NCBI GenBank assembly: GCA_900543475.1
Contig: UQRU01000008.1
Coordinates: 1 to 43,814 of the forward strand
Length of the DNA: 43,814 nt
Origin: an uncultured Eubacteriales bacterium
Lineage (GTDB): Bacteria; Bacillota; Clostridia; Christensenellales; CAG-138
Direction of reading: 5' to 3'
Below are positions 24,431-32,111 of this stretch, in pieces. The notes beneath the pieces are model-generated. The model was not told the DNA's origin. It saw only the letters and a program-made list of their open reading frames with translations, and did not search any database. The stretch's first letter is position 1. Each line of letters opens with the position of its first letter. A program made the translations under genes and the position numbers.

Positions 24431-25315
24431 ATGGAAGAAACAGAGAAGCTGTATACCATCGGCCGGATCGCCAAGATGTGTAATATTCCTCCCCATCAGC
24501 TGCGGGCCTATGACAAGTGCGGCATCTTCAGCCCCGAGATCCGGGATGAAAACAACAACTACCGCTATTACAGCGAGCGGCAGCTGGGGGACCTGCTGCT
24601 GATCCAGGAGCTGAACCGCTTCGGCATCCCCCTTAAGACCATTGTGGCCCTGGTGCAGAACCAGGAACTGTTCCTGCTCAAAAGCATGCTGGAGGAGAAC
24701 CTGCAGCAGATGCGCCGGGAGCTGGAACAGAAGCAGCTGCAATACCACCAGCTGGTGGACGCCCTGCTGCGCATCCAGGATGGCATCATGCGGTTGGGAG
24801 GCGGCGAAGCAGCCCAACGGGAGCGGGAGGACATCTGCCTGGTGGAGGTGCCCAAACGGCCGGTGATCTATACCCGCTACCGGAGCGAGGCGGATGTGGA
24901 GGCCACGTTCCTGCCCCGGTATGTGGAACTGCTGCGCCTGGCCGAGGAGCACCACATGGCCAGCTTCGGCCCCATCCGGGCGGTGCTGTACGAGCACTAT
25001 ACCTGGCAATTCAACGCCCGGACCCGGGGGGAAGCCCTTGGGGACCTGGAGCTGAACCAAGACGTCTCCCAAACCGATACCAGCCCGGGCCATATCCGGT
25101 ATTACGGCGGCTTCCAGGCGGTGACCGCAGTGCATGTAGGCCCCTTCCGCAAGATGGAGGCCCTGCATACCCGCATGGCGGAATGGGCTGCTGCAAAGGG
25201 ATATCGGGTTTGCGGTATCTCCATACAGGAGTATATTGTGGGCCGTACCATCACCAGCGACGAGGAAAACTTCGTTACCCGTATCTATCTGCCAGTGGAT
25301 GTGGATCGGATCTGA
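24431..25315 (+). CDS. MerR family regulator with GyrI-like effector domain
   Basis: 294 residues. N-terminal MerR helix-turn-helix: YTIGRIAKMCNIPPHQLRAYDKCGIFSPEIRDENNNYRYYSERQLGDLLLIQELNRFGIPL. A coiled coil (about 80-125) follows, then a BmrR/GyrI-like ligand domain with VEVPKRPVIYTRYRSEADVEATF, YYGGFQAVTAVHVGPFRKMEALHTRMAEWA and a closing FVTRIYLPV. It probably senses a small organic ligand and activates neighbouring genes (peptidase, aminotransferase, or the liv/glnA units). Confidence 0.9.
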   Translation: MEETEKLYTIGRIAKMCNIPPHQLRAYDKCGIFSPEIRDENNNYRYYSERQLGDLLLIQELNRFGIPLKTIVALVQNQELFLLKSMLEENLQQMRRELEQKQLQYHQLVDALLRIQDGIMRLGGGEAAQREREDICLVEVPKRPVIYTRYRSEADVEATFLPRYVELLRLAEEHHMASFGPIRAVLYEHYTWQFNARTRGEALGDLELNQDVSQTDTSPGHIRYYGGFQAVTAVHVGPFRKMEALHTRMAEWAAAKGYRVCGISIQEYIVGRTITSDEENFVTRIYLPVDVDRI

Positions 25316-25363
25316 AGCCGGCGTCCCTTAGGAACCAGATTGATTAAAAAAGGAGTATATGCC

Positions 25364-26536
25364 ATGGCAATGCAATACTTGGGTTTTCCTGTGGAGGAAA
25401 TGCAGAAAAAGTTGGATAACGCCCGGGCCCTTATGGAAGAACAAAACCTGAGCGGCCTGCTGCTCACCGCCACAGCCAACTATTATTATTTCACCGGCAT
25501 CCGCAAGCTGGCGGATTGGGCTACCTTTACCCGGCCGGTGTTCCTGCTGCTGCCCCGGAAAAAGGAGCCGGTGCTCTATGTGCAGAACTTCGGCTATCCC
25601 GAATGCCGTTCCCGCTCCTTTGTCCAGGATATCCGCAGCTTCCCGGATCTGATGACCACCCCCTTGGAGGGGCTGGTGTCCATTATGAAGGAGCTGGATA
25701 TGGACAAGGGCAAGGTGGGCTGCGAGCTGGGTTATGAGCAGCGGATGGATATGCCGGTGGCGGCGTTTTTGCAGCTTAAGGACATGCTCCCCAACGCAAC
25801 CTTTGTGGATGCAGCCCAGCTGCTTTGGCAGCTTCGGATGGTCAAGATGCCCTATGAGATCGAATGTATGCGGGAGGCCAACCGCATCGCCGCGGCGGCC
25901 TTTGAAAGCTGCTTTACCAGCATCCACGAGGGCATGACCGAGCGGGAGGTGGCCCGTAAGCTGGTGGCCAGCATGGCGGAGCATGGGGCGGACCTGCCCG
26001 GGTTTATCATCGTCATCTCCGGAACGGGCAATTACGACCGGATCAGCGCCCGGCCCACAGACCGGATCATCCGCAAGGGGGACCTGGTATGGATCGACGC
26101 CGGCACCACCTATAAGGGCTACTGGACGGATTGGTGCCGGGCCGGCGTGGTGGGCAAGCCCTCCGAGGAACAGCGCAGGCTCCAGGCCATCATCCACGAG
26201 ACCACCATGCTGGGGGTGCAGACCGTTGCCCCCGGGGTGCCGGTGGGGGATATTTGGCGGGCTTGCGAAAAGTCCATGCTGGCCCACGGCCTGCCCTGGA
26301 GCTTCGATTGCGGCCGGGCCGGCCACGGGGTGGGCTTGCAGCTGACGGAGCCCCCCACCATCGCCCCGGAGGACGATACCCTGTTGCAGCCGGGCATGGT
26401 GATCACCTGCGAGCCGGGCTACTGCAACGACATCGGCTGCTTTGACATCGAGGAAAACGTGCTGGTTACCGAGACCGGCTACGAGGTGCTCTCCGGCGCC
26501 CGCCGGGAGCTGTACGAGATCGCCACGGACTGCTGA
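25364..26536 (+). CDS. M24-family metallopeptidase (Xaa-Pro peptidase type)
   Basis: 390 residues; ATG at 25364 with AGGAG 8 nt upstream. N-terminal creatinase-type domain (LLTATANYYYFTGIRKLADW), then the pita-bread domain. All five metal ligands are visible: D in VWIDAGTTY, D in GYWTDWCR, H in GRAGHGVGLQ, E in ITCEPGY and E in FDIEENVLV. A true creatinase would lack them, so a dipeptide or aminoacyl-proline hydrolysing enzyme is more likely. It stands between a MerR regulator and an aminotransferase, consistent with breakdown of imported peptides or modified amino acids. Confidence 0.88.
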   Translation: MAMQYLGFPVEEMQKKLDNARALMEEQNLSGLLLTATANYYYFTGIRKLADWATFTRPVFLLLPRKKEPVLYVQNFGYPECRSRSFVQDIRSFPDLMTTPLEGLVSIMKELDMDKGKVGCELGYEQRMDMPVAAFLQLKDMLPNATFVDAAQLLWQLRMVKMPYEIECMREANRIAAAAFESCFTSIHEGMTEREVARKLVASMAEHGADLPGFIIVISGTGNYDRISARPTDRIIRKGDLVWIDAGTTYKGYWTDWCRAGVVGKPSEEQRRLQAIIHETTMLGVQTVAPGVPVGDIWRACEKSMLAHGLPWSFDCGRAGHGVGLQLTEPPTIAPEDDTLLQPGMVITCEPGYCNDIGCFDIEENVLVTETGYEVLSGARRELYEIATDC

Positions 26537-26623
26537 GCCAGGCCGGGCAAACGCCCCTGGCGCGCAAGCGTAGCGAGGGCATATGGGTCAACCCGTCGGG
26601 ACGGGCTTGCGGCCCAGGGGATG

Positions 26624-26652
26624 GGAAAAAGTGGCGATTCGCCACTTTTTCC
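26624..26652. terminator. perfect bidirectional hairpin, related to the element right end
   Basis: GGAAAAAGTGGCG-ATT-CGCCACTTTTTCC: 13-bp stem with A-run and T-run, a complete terminator after the M24 gene. Its core AAAAAGTGGCG/CGCCACTTTTT is the same as the right-end hairpin of elements 1, 2 and 4, although TGTCG ends are missing. Confidence 0.75.
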
Positions 26653-26732
26653 ACATGGCCCGCCCCGTTGCCCCATCAAGGGCCCCGCGCCCGGCGGGAA
26701 GGGGCTTTGATTTTAGAGAAAGGACGACGCCC

Positions 26733-27941
26733 ATGACCATAGAAGAGAAATTCAGCCGCCTGGGGGTGGATAACGCGCCGGGCCAGGAAAGCCTGCAAGC
26801 GGATCTTCCCTTGGAGCTTCTGGGGGACCCCCTGCCCGGGGAACCGGTGGACTTTTCCCACGGGGATGTGGACGCCTTCCGGCCCGCCCCCGGAAGCCTG
26901 GAATGCTTCCTGGCGGGGGTGAAGGAGGGGGCGCGCCAGGCCTATACCCCCTACCGGGGCCGCCGGGCGGTGTTGGAGGACCTTGCCGCCAAGCTGTCCG
27001 CCTTTACCGGCTGCCCCATCGACCCGGCCCGGAACATCATCCTGGCCCCCGGCACCCAGGGAGCCCTGTTCCTGGCCATGGGCGCCTGCGTGCAGCGGGG
27101 GGACCCGGTGGCCTTCCTGGAGCCGGATTACTTCGCCAACCGAAAGATGATCGAATTCCTGGACGGCCACTTGCTGCCGGTGCCCCTGGACTATACCCGG
27201 GACCGGTCCCGGGCGGGGGTCGACCTGGCGGCGCTGGAGCAGGCCTTTCAGGCCGGCGCGAAGGTATTCCTGTTTTCCAACCCCAACAACCCCACCGGCG
27301 TTGTGTTTACGGAGCATGAGCAGCGGGCCGTCGCCAAGCTGGCCCGGGCCTATGGGGTAACCTTGCTGGTGGATAGCCTGTATGCCCGGCAGATCTTTGA
27401 CGGCCGGCCCTATTGTCATATGTGCAGCCTGCCGGAAGCGCCGGAGGAGATGCTCACCATCATCGGCCCCTCCAAGACGGAATCCCTCAGCGGCTACCGG
27501 CTGGGGGTGGCCTTCGGCTCGGCGGCCATCGTCCAGCGCATGGAAAAGCTGCTGGCCATCATGGCCCTGCGCTGCCCCGGGTATAACCAGGGGGTATTCT
27601 TCAGCTGGTTCAACGAGCCTGCCGGCTGGATGGCGGAACGGGTGCGGGCCCATCAGGCCATCCGGGACGATATCCTGGCGCTGCTGGCCCCGGTGGCGGG
27701 GGTGGAGGCCCGGCCCACCGAGGGGGGCAGCTACCTGTTCATCCGGCTGCCGGAGCTGACGGTGTCCCTGCATACCTTCGTGCGGATCGCCCGGCAGCAG
27801 GCCGGGGTCACCGTGACGCCGGGCACGGAGTTTGGGCCCCAATTTACCGCCCACATTCGCATCAATTTCTCCCAGGACCATAAAAAGGCCGTGGCCGCCA
27901 TGGAGCGGCTGCTAACGCTGGTGGAGGTGTATCGGGCATGA
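26733..27941 (+). CDS. PLP-dependent aminotransferase, class I/II
   Basis: 402 residues from MTIEEKFSRLG (GAAAGGA upstream; the 50 preceding codons include the terminator). Landmarks: YTPYRGRRAVLEDLA, PGTQGALFLAM, SNPNNPTGVVF (substrate/PLP Asn), LLVDSLYARQIF (Asp and Tyr at the ring) and GPSKTESLSGYRLG with the Schiff-base Lys. The ending EFGPQFTAHIRINFSQ has the carboxylate-binding Arg. It removes amino groups from an unidentified amino acid. Coupled (ATGA) to the RidA-like gene. Confidence 0.9.
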   Translation: MTIEEKFSRLGVDNAPGQESLQADLPLELLGDPLPGEPVDFSHGDVDAFRPAPGSLECFLAGVKEGARQAYTPYRGRRAVLEDLAAKLSAFTGCPIDPARNIILAPGTQGALFLAMGACVQRGDPVAFLEPDYFANRKMIEFLDGHLLPVPLDYTRDRSRAGVDLAALEQAFQAGAKVFLFSNPNNPTGVVFTEHEQRAVAKLARAYGVTLLVDSLYARQIFDGRPYCHMCSLPEAPEEMLTIIGPSKTESLSGYRLGVAFGSAAIVQRMEKLLAIMALRCPGYNQGVFFSWFNEPAGWMAERVRAHQAIRDDILALLAPVAGVEARPTEGGSYLFIRLPELTVSLHTFVRIARQQAGVTVTPGTEFGPQFTAHIRINFSQDHKKAVAAMERLLTLVEVYRA

Positions 27942-28360
27942 GAAGCCAAACGCCCATCCCCCAGGGGAAATACCGGCCTGCCCTGCGCAATGGGAACGCC
28001 ATCTATACGGCGGGCATGACCCCCAGGCGCAACGGCGTCCTGGTGCTGACGGGCCAGGTGGGGCCGGACACCCCCCTGGAAACCCTGGCCCCCGCCGTGG
28101 CCCAGGCGGCGCAAAACGCCCTGGCCGCCGCCCAGGGGGCCCTGGAAGCCGGGGAGCGGCTGCTGGGGCTCTTGAGCCTGACGGTCTATGTGAACGCCCC
28201 GGCAGGCTTCCAGGGCCATAGCCGGGTGGCGGATCTGGCTAGCCAGTGGTTTTATGAGCAGCTGGGGGAGGGGGCCATATGCCCCCGGACCGCCGTAGGG
28301 GTATCCTCCCTGCCGGGGGACGCGCCCGTGGAATTGCAGACCATATTCCTGTGGGGATGA
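27938..28360 (+). CDS. RidA/YjgF-family protein
   Basis: 140 residues, ATGA-overlapped with the aminotransferase. GNAIYTAGMTPRRNGVLVLTGQVGPDTPLETLAPAVAQAAQNALAAAQGAL, LTVYVN, and PRTAVGVSSLPGDAPVELQTIFLW carry the Rid fold and the conserved Arg. Rid proteins hydrolyse reactive enamine/imine intermediates made by PLP enzymes, which fits the coupling exactly. Confidence 0.9.
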   Translation: MRSQTPIPQGKYRPALRNGNAIYTAGMTPRRNGVLVLTGQVGPDTPLETLAPAVAQAAQNALAAAQGALEAGERLLGLLSLTVYVNAPAGFQGHSRVADLASQWFYEQLGEGAICPRTAVGVSSLPGDAPVELQTIFLWG

Positions 28361-28367
28361 TGGAAAA

Positions 28368-28390
28368 CGGGGCCGGCAACGCCGGCCCCG
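28368..28390. repeat. hairpin, left copy flanking element 4
   Basis: 10-bp stem CGGGGCCGGC/GCCGGCCCCG, loop AAC, 8 nt after the ridA-like stop. Repeated at 28635-28657. Confidence 0.85.
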
Positions 28391-28395
28391 CAGCT

Positions 28396-28629
28396 TGTCG
28401 AAAAACCTCTGACGAATGGAAGATCGCGGCCCTTTTAGGCTTTCATCGGATTTGGCGGCACAAGGTGAATTGTCCCGAAGGGACAAGAGAAGGCCCCCTG
28501 GGGGGTGTACGGCAAATCCGCAAAAAGCCTTGCGTAGCAAGGGTTTCCTTGCATAGCTCCCTGGCCGCGCCGTAGGCGCAAGGGAGCTATGAAAACCTCG
28601 AAAAAGTGGCGCAAGCCACTTTTTCGACA
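28396..28629 (+). mobile_element. terminator-associated miniature element, copy 4 (234 bp)
   Basis: TGTCGAAAAA to TTTTTCGACA. The left third differs from copies 1-3 (CCTCTGACGAATGGAAGATCG) but matches the truncated copy at 43743, so there are at least two left-end subtypes. From GGATTTGGCGGC onward it is almost the same as copy 1. 5 nt separate it from each flanking hairpin. Confidence 0.75.
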
Positions 28630-28634
28630 GCCAA

Positions 28635-28657
28635 CGGGGACGGCAACGCCGGCCCCG
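28635..28657. repeat. hairpin, right copy flanking element 4
   Basis: CGGGGACGGC-AAC-GCCGGCCCCG, one base different from the left copy (28368-28390), followed by TTT. Confidence 0.8.
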
Positions 28658-28869
28658 TTTCTATGCCCATCGTTCCTTTTGCCAAGGCTGCGGCCCAGGC
28701 CCGCCGTTGGAAGAATTTTGAAAATGTTCATACACCCCGGCGGCGCCGGCCGTTATAATATAAAAAACGGGGGAATCCCGTTTCCCGGCCAGGCCCGGCC
28801 TGCCGGCCTTTCATTTCTTGCGGACGAAATTCAATTTTACCCTTGTACCGGATGAAAAGGAGGATACCC

Positions 28870-30039
28870 ATGGTTGTTCGGCTGTTTTGCGGGCAAGCCA
28901 GGCGGCTTATTGCCCTGCTGCTGGGCCTCTTGGTCTTGCTCTTGGTGGGCACGGCCCAGGCGGCGGAGAAGGAATACTATTACGCCACGGATGCACTGAA
29001 CCTGCGCCAAGGCCCCGGCATGGAGCATACGGTAAAGGGCGAGGTGGTCCTGGGGGAGCGGGTGGCCCTGCTGGGGCTGGAGGGAAAATGGGCCAAGATC
29101 CAGAACGCCCAGGGCACGACGGGCTATGTATTTTCCGCCTATCTGGCCCCCTCCGGGGATACGGCGGCGGCCTACTATGCGGCCACGGACCTGAACCTGC
29201 GCGCCGGGCCGGGGATGTCCCATGAAGTGGTGGGGGAGCTGCTGGAGGGGGAAACCGTAAAGCGGCTCCATACCGTGGGGAATTGGGCCCTGGTGGAGGG
29301 GGAAAAGGGGATCGGCTACGCCTTTACCCGGTATCTGTCCATCCGGACGCCCGCCCAGCCGGAAGCGTCCGGCGGCCGGATGCGCTTCGCCACCCTGGAG
29401 GATGCCGGCGCCCTGTACGGGGACCCGGCTTGCACCCAGCACATGGACTTCCTACAATATTATTACGCCGCAAAGCAGCGGGTGGTGGTGCTGGCGGACC
29501 TGGGGGACGTAAAGCAGGTGGCCGTGTATGGCTATGGGGCTTACGTGAAGGCGGAGAAGCTCTCCGGCCTATCGGAGGAATACGATAAGACCCGGGACCA
29601 ACCCGCCCTGTATCAATACAACCTGGCCATGGCGGGGGAGGCGTACCGGGCGGCCTTTGCAGAGGACCCGGGCTACGGCGGCTTTGGCTACGACCGGGGG
29701 GATGGGACCTGCGTGCTGTTTTTCAAAGAGGATGCCATGCCGGACGTGAAGCTGGAGCCGGGCTTTAAGCTGGCGGCCTGCCGCTATTCCCTGGTGGAGC
29801 TGGAGACGGGCCTTGCCAAGGTCCATGCCCTGGCCCGGCAGATGGGCTGGAAGCAGGGGGCGGATTACCAGGCGGAGATCCGGTTCCAGGAGGATTATTT
29901 CTTGCCCTTGAGCCAGCAGAGGAACCTGCTGCGCATCGACGTATTCTTCCAGCCGGTGGATGGGTACGCCCAATTCCAGCGCCTGCTGGAAAAGAACCTG
30001 GACCCGGAAATGTATCAGGTGGGCCTGGTGCTCGCCTGA
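28870..30039 (+). CDS. secreted bacterial SH3-domain protein
   Basis: 389 residues; ATG at 28870 with AAAAGGAGG 6 nt upstream. Signal peptide with hydrophobic core LIALLLGLLVLLLVGTAQA. Two SH3_3 domains follow: YYYATDALNLRQGPGMEHTVKGEVVLGERVALLGLEGKWAKIQ and YYAATDLNLRAGPGMSHEVVGELLEGETVKRL. The C-terminal 230 residues (from about 170) include FKEDAMPDVKLEPGFKLAACRYSLVE and match no family I know. SH3_3 domains bind peptidoglycan peptides, so this is likely a wall-associated protein. Isolated transcription unit. Confidence 0.82.
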   Translation: MVVRLFCGQARRLIALLLGLLVLLLVGTAQAAEKEYYYATDALNLRQGPGMEHTVKGEVVLGERVALLGLEGKWAKIQNAQGTTGYVFSAYLAPSGDTAAAYYAATDLNLRAGPGMSHEVVGELLEGETVKRLHTVGNWALVEGEKGIGYAFTRYLSIRTPAQPEASGGRMRFATLEDAGALYGDPACTQHMDFLQYYYAAKQRVVVLADLGDVKQVAVYGYGAYVKAEKLSGLSEEYDKTRDQPALYQYNLAMAGEAYRAAFAEDPGYGGFGYDRGDGTCVLFFKEDAMPDVKLEPGFKLAACRYSLVELETGLAKVHALARQMGWKQGADYQAEIRFQEDYFLPLSQQRNLLRIDVFFQPVDGYAQFQRLLEKNLDPEMYQVGLVLA

Positions 30040-30059
30040 GGGGATATGGGATAGGACCG

Positions 30060-30350
30060 GGGCTGCAAGGGGGTTCCCAATGGTCCCGCTGGTTCGGCCT
30101 GCGGCCCTTCCCGGCGCGCCCTTGCGCACGGGGCTTCCGCCTCGCCTTTTCTGCCGCCGGCGTCCCTCGGCTTTCGCGGTTCGCTGGGCGCTGAGGGGAT
30201 TTGCCGGCGCAATGTAACTTGTTCTGAAGGGACCAGGGAAGGCCCCCTGGAGGTGTGCGGCAGATCCGCAAAAAGCCTTGGGCGGCAAGGGGTTCCCTCC
30301 ACGGCTCCCTGGCCGCGCCGTAGGCGCAAGGGCGCTATGGAACCTTCCAA
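30060..30350 (+). mobile_element. decayed copy of the miniature element (copy 5)
   Basis: Diverged but clear match to the interior of copies 1 and 3: CTTGCGCACGGGGCTTCCGC, the TTCTGAAGGGACCAGGGAAGGCCCCCTGG stretch in shortened form, GCAGATCCGCAAAAAGCCTTG, and CTCCCTGGCCGCGCCGTAGG. The TGTCG ends and the flanking hairpin pair are no longer recognisable. The decay shows the family has been resident for long. Confidence 0.6.
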
Positions 30351-30382
30351 CCCGCGGCGAAGGCCAACCTGTTCGTCAACGC

Positions 30383-30420
30383 AAAAACGCCATCCCCGGC
30401 TGCGGTGGGGGTGGCGTTTG
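30383..30420. terminator. bidirectional terminator between the SH3 gene and gntR
   Basis: AAACGCCA/TGGCGTTT outer and CCCC/GGGG inner stem with an A-run before and T-run after, between convergent genes. Confidence 0.75.
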
Positions 30421-30437
30421 CGTTTGCAAACACAGGG

Positions 30438-31193
30438 CTACGCCCGCTGGCCCCAGGGCTCCCCTTCCGGGCCGGCAGGGGCCGGGTCTTTGTAGATCTG
30501 CTGGCCGCCGCTGATGGCCTTTTCCAGATAGGTGTCGATCCACTGGGCCGCCCCGGCCCCATCCCGCCGGGCAAGATACCCGTAGAGGGTTTGGGTGTTG
30601 TTGTATAGGGCGTCGATGCCGTAAAGCTGGCAAAAGCGAATCCAAAGGGTGATCACCGGCGCCTTAAAGGAATAATAGAAAAGGGGCAGGATGCTGTTGC
30701 CGGAGGCCAGGGCCAGCTCGTGCTGGAACAAAAAGGCGGTTTCCGCTGCTTCGGCATGGGTTTGGGCTTGGCCCAGGGCCTGCACGATCTCCCCCAGCCG
30801 CGCCATGGACTCGTCGCTGGCTTGGGCGATGGCCCGCTGCACCGCCAGGTGCTCCAGGGCCCGGCGCACCTCCAGGATGGAACGGACCTCGTCGTTGCCC
30901 AGCACGCCGCCGGCATATTCCATAATGGCGATCAGGGTGCGCAGGTTGCCCTTGCGGCGGTAATCCGCCACAAAGGTGCCCTGCCTGGGCCGCACCTCCA
31001 AAAAGCCCTGCTGGGCCAGCTCCGTGACGCCCCCGTTCACCACCGCCCGGCTCACCTGCATCTGCCGGGCCAGCTCCCGCTCCGGCGGCAGCTTGGCCCC
31101 CACGGATAGGCGGCCGGTGAGGATCATGCCCTGAAGCTGCTGGATGAACAGCTCCTTGAGGCTGGGCGCGGACAACTTTGAAAACTCTAACAC
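30438..31193 (-). CDS. GntR-family regulator, FCD (FadR-type) subfamily
   Basis: 251 residues from a GTG (VLEFSKLSAPSLKELF) behind GGAGGGAGG; the 62 codons upstream in frame overlap the promoter region. Winged helix: LKELFIQQLQGMILTGRLSVGAKLPPERELARQMQVSRAVVNGGVTELAQQGFLEVRPRQGTFV. The C-terminal all-helical FCD domain (VRSILEVRRALEHLAVQRAIAQ...HELALASGN) binds organic acids or amino acid derivatives. Divergent from hypB with shared ATACCA sites in between, so it likely controls the hyp operon. Confidence 0.9.
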   Translation of the reverse strand: MLEFSKLSAPSLKELFIQQLQGMILTGRLSVGAKLPPERELARQMQVSRAVVNGGVTELAQQGFLEVRPRQGTFVADYRRKGNLRTLIAIMEYAGGVLGNDEVRSILEVRRALEHLAVQRAIAQASDESMARLGEIVQALGQAQTHAEAAETAFLFQHELALASGNSILPLFYYSFKAPVITLWIRFCQLYGIDALYNNTQTLYGYLARRDGAGAAQWIDTYLEKAISGGQQIYKDPAPAGPEGEPWGQRA

Positions 31194-31215
31194 AAAGAAC
31201 CCTCCCTCCTGCTTG

Positions 31216-31368
31216 TGGCTATACCACATACCAATAAAAGTATACCATGGTTTTTCCCCGAATAACAGGGGGATAAATAAACAAATTCCTTGATTTTCTA
31301 CAATATCTGTGGGAGCATTGACAGGGAAGGGCAGAATTGTTAAACTATTGCTAATGTCTGGTATAGAC
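31216..31368. promoter_or_regulatory. divergent promoters and ATACCA operator sites between gntR and hypB
   Basis: Plus-strand promoter TTGACA (31318-31323), 17 nt, TAAACT (31341-31346) for hypB; minus-strand -10 TATACT (31239-31244) for gntR. ATACCA occurs at 31221, 31229 and 31242; its complement TGGTAT occurs at 31359 inside GTCT-GGTAT-AGAC (31356-31368), just after the hypB -10. TGTGG/CCACA arms surround the first site. GntR/FCD proteins bind TGGT...ACCA-type sites. Confidence 0.6.
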
Positions 31369-31400
31369 ACATGGATCACTTCTGGAGGAACATTCGCCCC

Positions 31401-32069
31401 ATGGAACCATTTAAAATTTTAGAGATCAAGCAAAGCGTGTTCGCGGATAACAACCGCCAGGCAGACGCCCTCCGGCAGGAGCTGAAGCAGCGGGGCATCT
31501 TTTTGCTGAACCTGATGTCCTCCCCCGGCGCCGGCAAAACCACCACCCTGGTGCAGACCATCCGGGCCTTGCAGGGAACCTTCCCCATGGCCGTTATGGA
31601 AGCGGACATCGATTCCGATGTGGACGCCCAAACCATCGCCGCCACCGGCGTGCAGGCCATTCAGCTCCATACGGGGGGCATGTGCCACCTGGACGCGGAT
31701 ATGACCCGCCAGGGCCTCCAGGGCCTGGAAGGGGTGGAGGGCGCCCTGGTGATCTTGGAAAACGTGGGCAACCTGGTTTGCCCGGCGGAGTTCGACACCG
31801 GGGCCGTGAAAAACGCCATGATCCTTTCCGTGCCCGAGGGGGACGATAAGCCCCTGAAATACCCCCTGATGTTCTCCATCTGCGACGTGGTGCTCATCAA
31901 TAAAACCGACGTGCTGCCCTATTTCGATTTCGATTTGGAGGCCTGCCGGCAACGCATCCTGCGCCGCAACCCCAATGCGAAGGTCATCCCCATCTGCGCC
32001 AAGACCGGCCAGGGGATGGAGCCCTGGTTCCAGTGGCTCCAAGAACAAGTGAACGATTGGCGGGGATAG
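31401..32069 (+). CDS. hypB: HypB-type nickel-insertion GTPase
   Basis: 222 residues; ATG at 31401 with TGGAGGA 12 nt upstream (the ATG at 31371 has none). G1 loop MSSPGAGKTTT, ADIDSDVDAQTIAATGVQAIQLHTGGMCHLDADM with the metal Cys-His at the GTPase dimer interface, ILENVGNLVCPAEFDTG, and NKTD (base recognition). The N-terminal CXXCGC and His-rich stretches of some HypB are absent. It passes nickel to an apo-enzyme with HypA. No hydrogenase gene is in this window, so its client is uncertain. Confidence 0.92.
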   Translation: MEPFKILEIKQSVFADNNRQADALRQELKQRGIFLLNLMSSPGAGKTTTLVQTIRALQGTFPMAVMEADIDSDVDAQTIAATGVQAIQLHTGGMCHLDADMTRQGLQGLEGVEGALVILENVGNLVCPAEFDTGAVKNAMILSVPEGDDKPLKYPLMFSICDVVLINKTDVLPYFDFDLEACRQRILRRNPNAKVIPICAKTGQGMEPWFQWLQEQVNDWRG

Positions 32070-32111
32070 CAGATCCAAGCCACATCCCAATTCTTTTAGG
32101 AGGCTGCCCAC

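Noticed and set aside
25364..26536. Creatinase (creatine to sarcosine and urea)
   Set aside because: The fold is the same, but creatinase lacks the five metal ligands, all present here.
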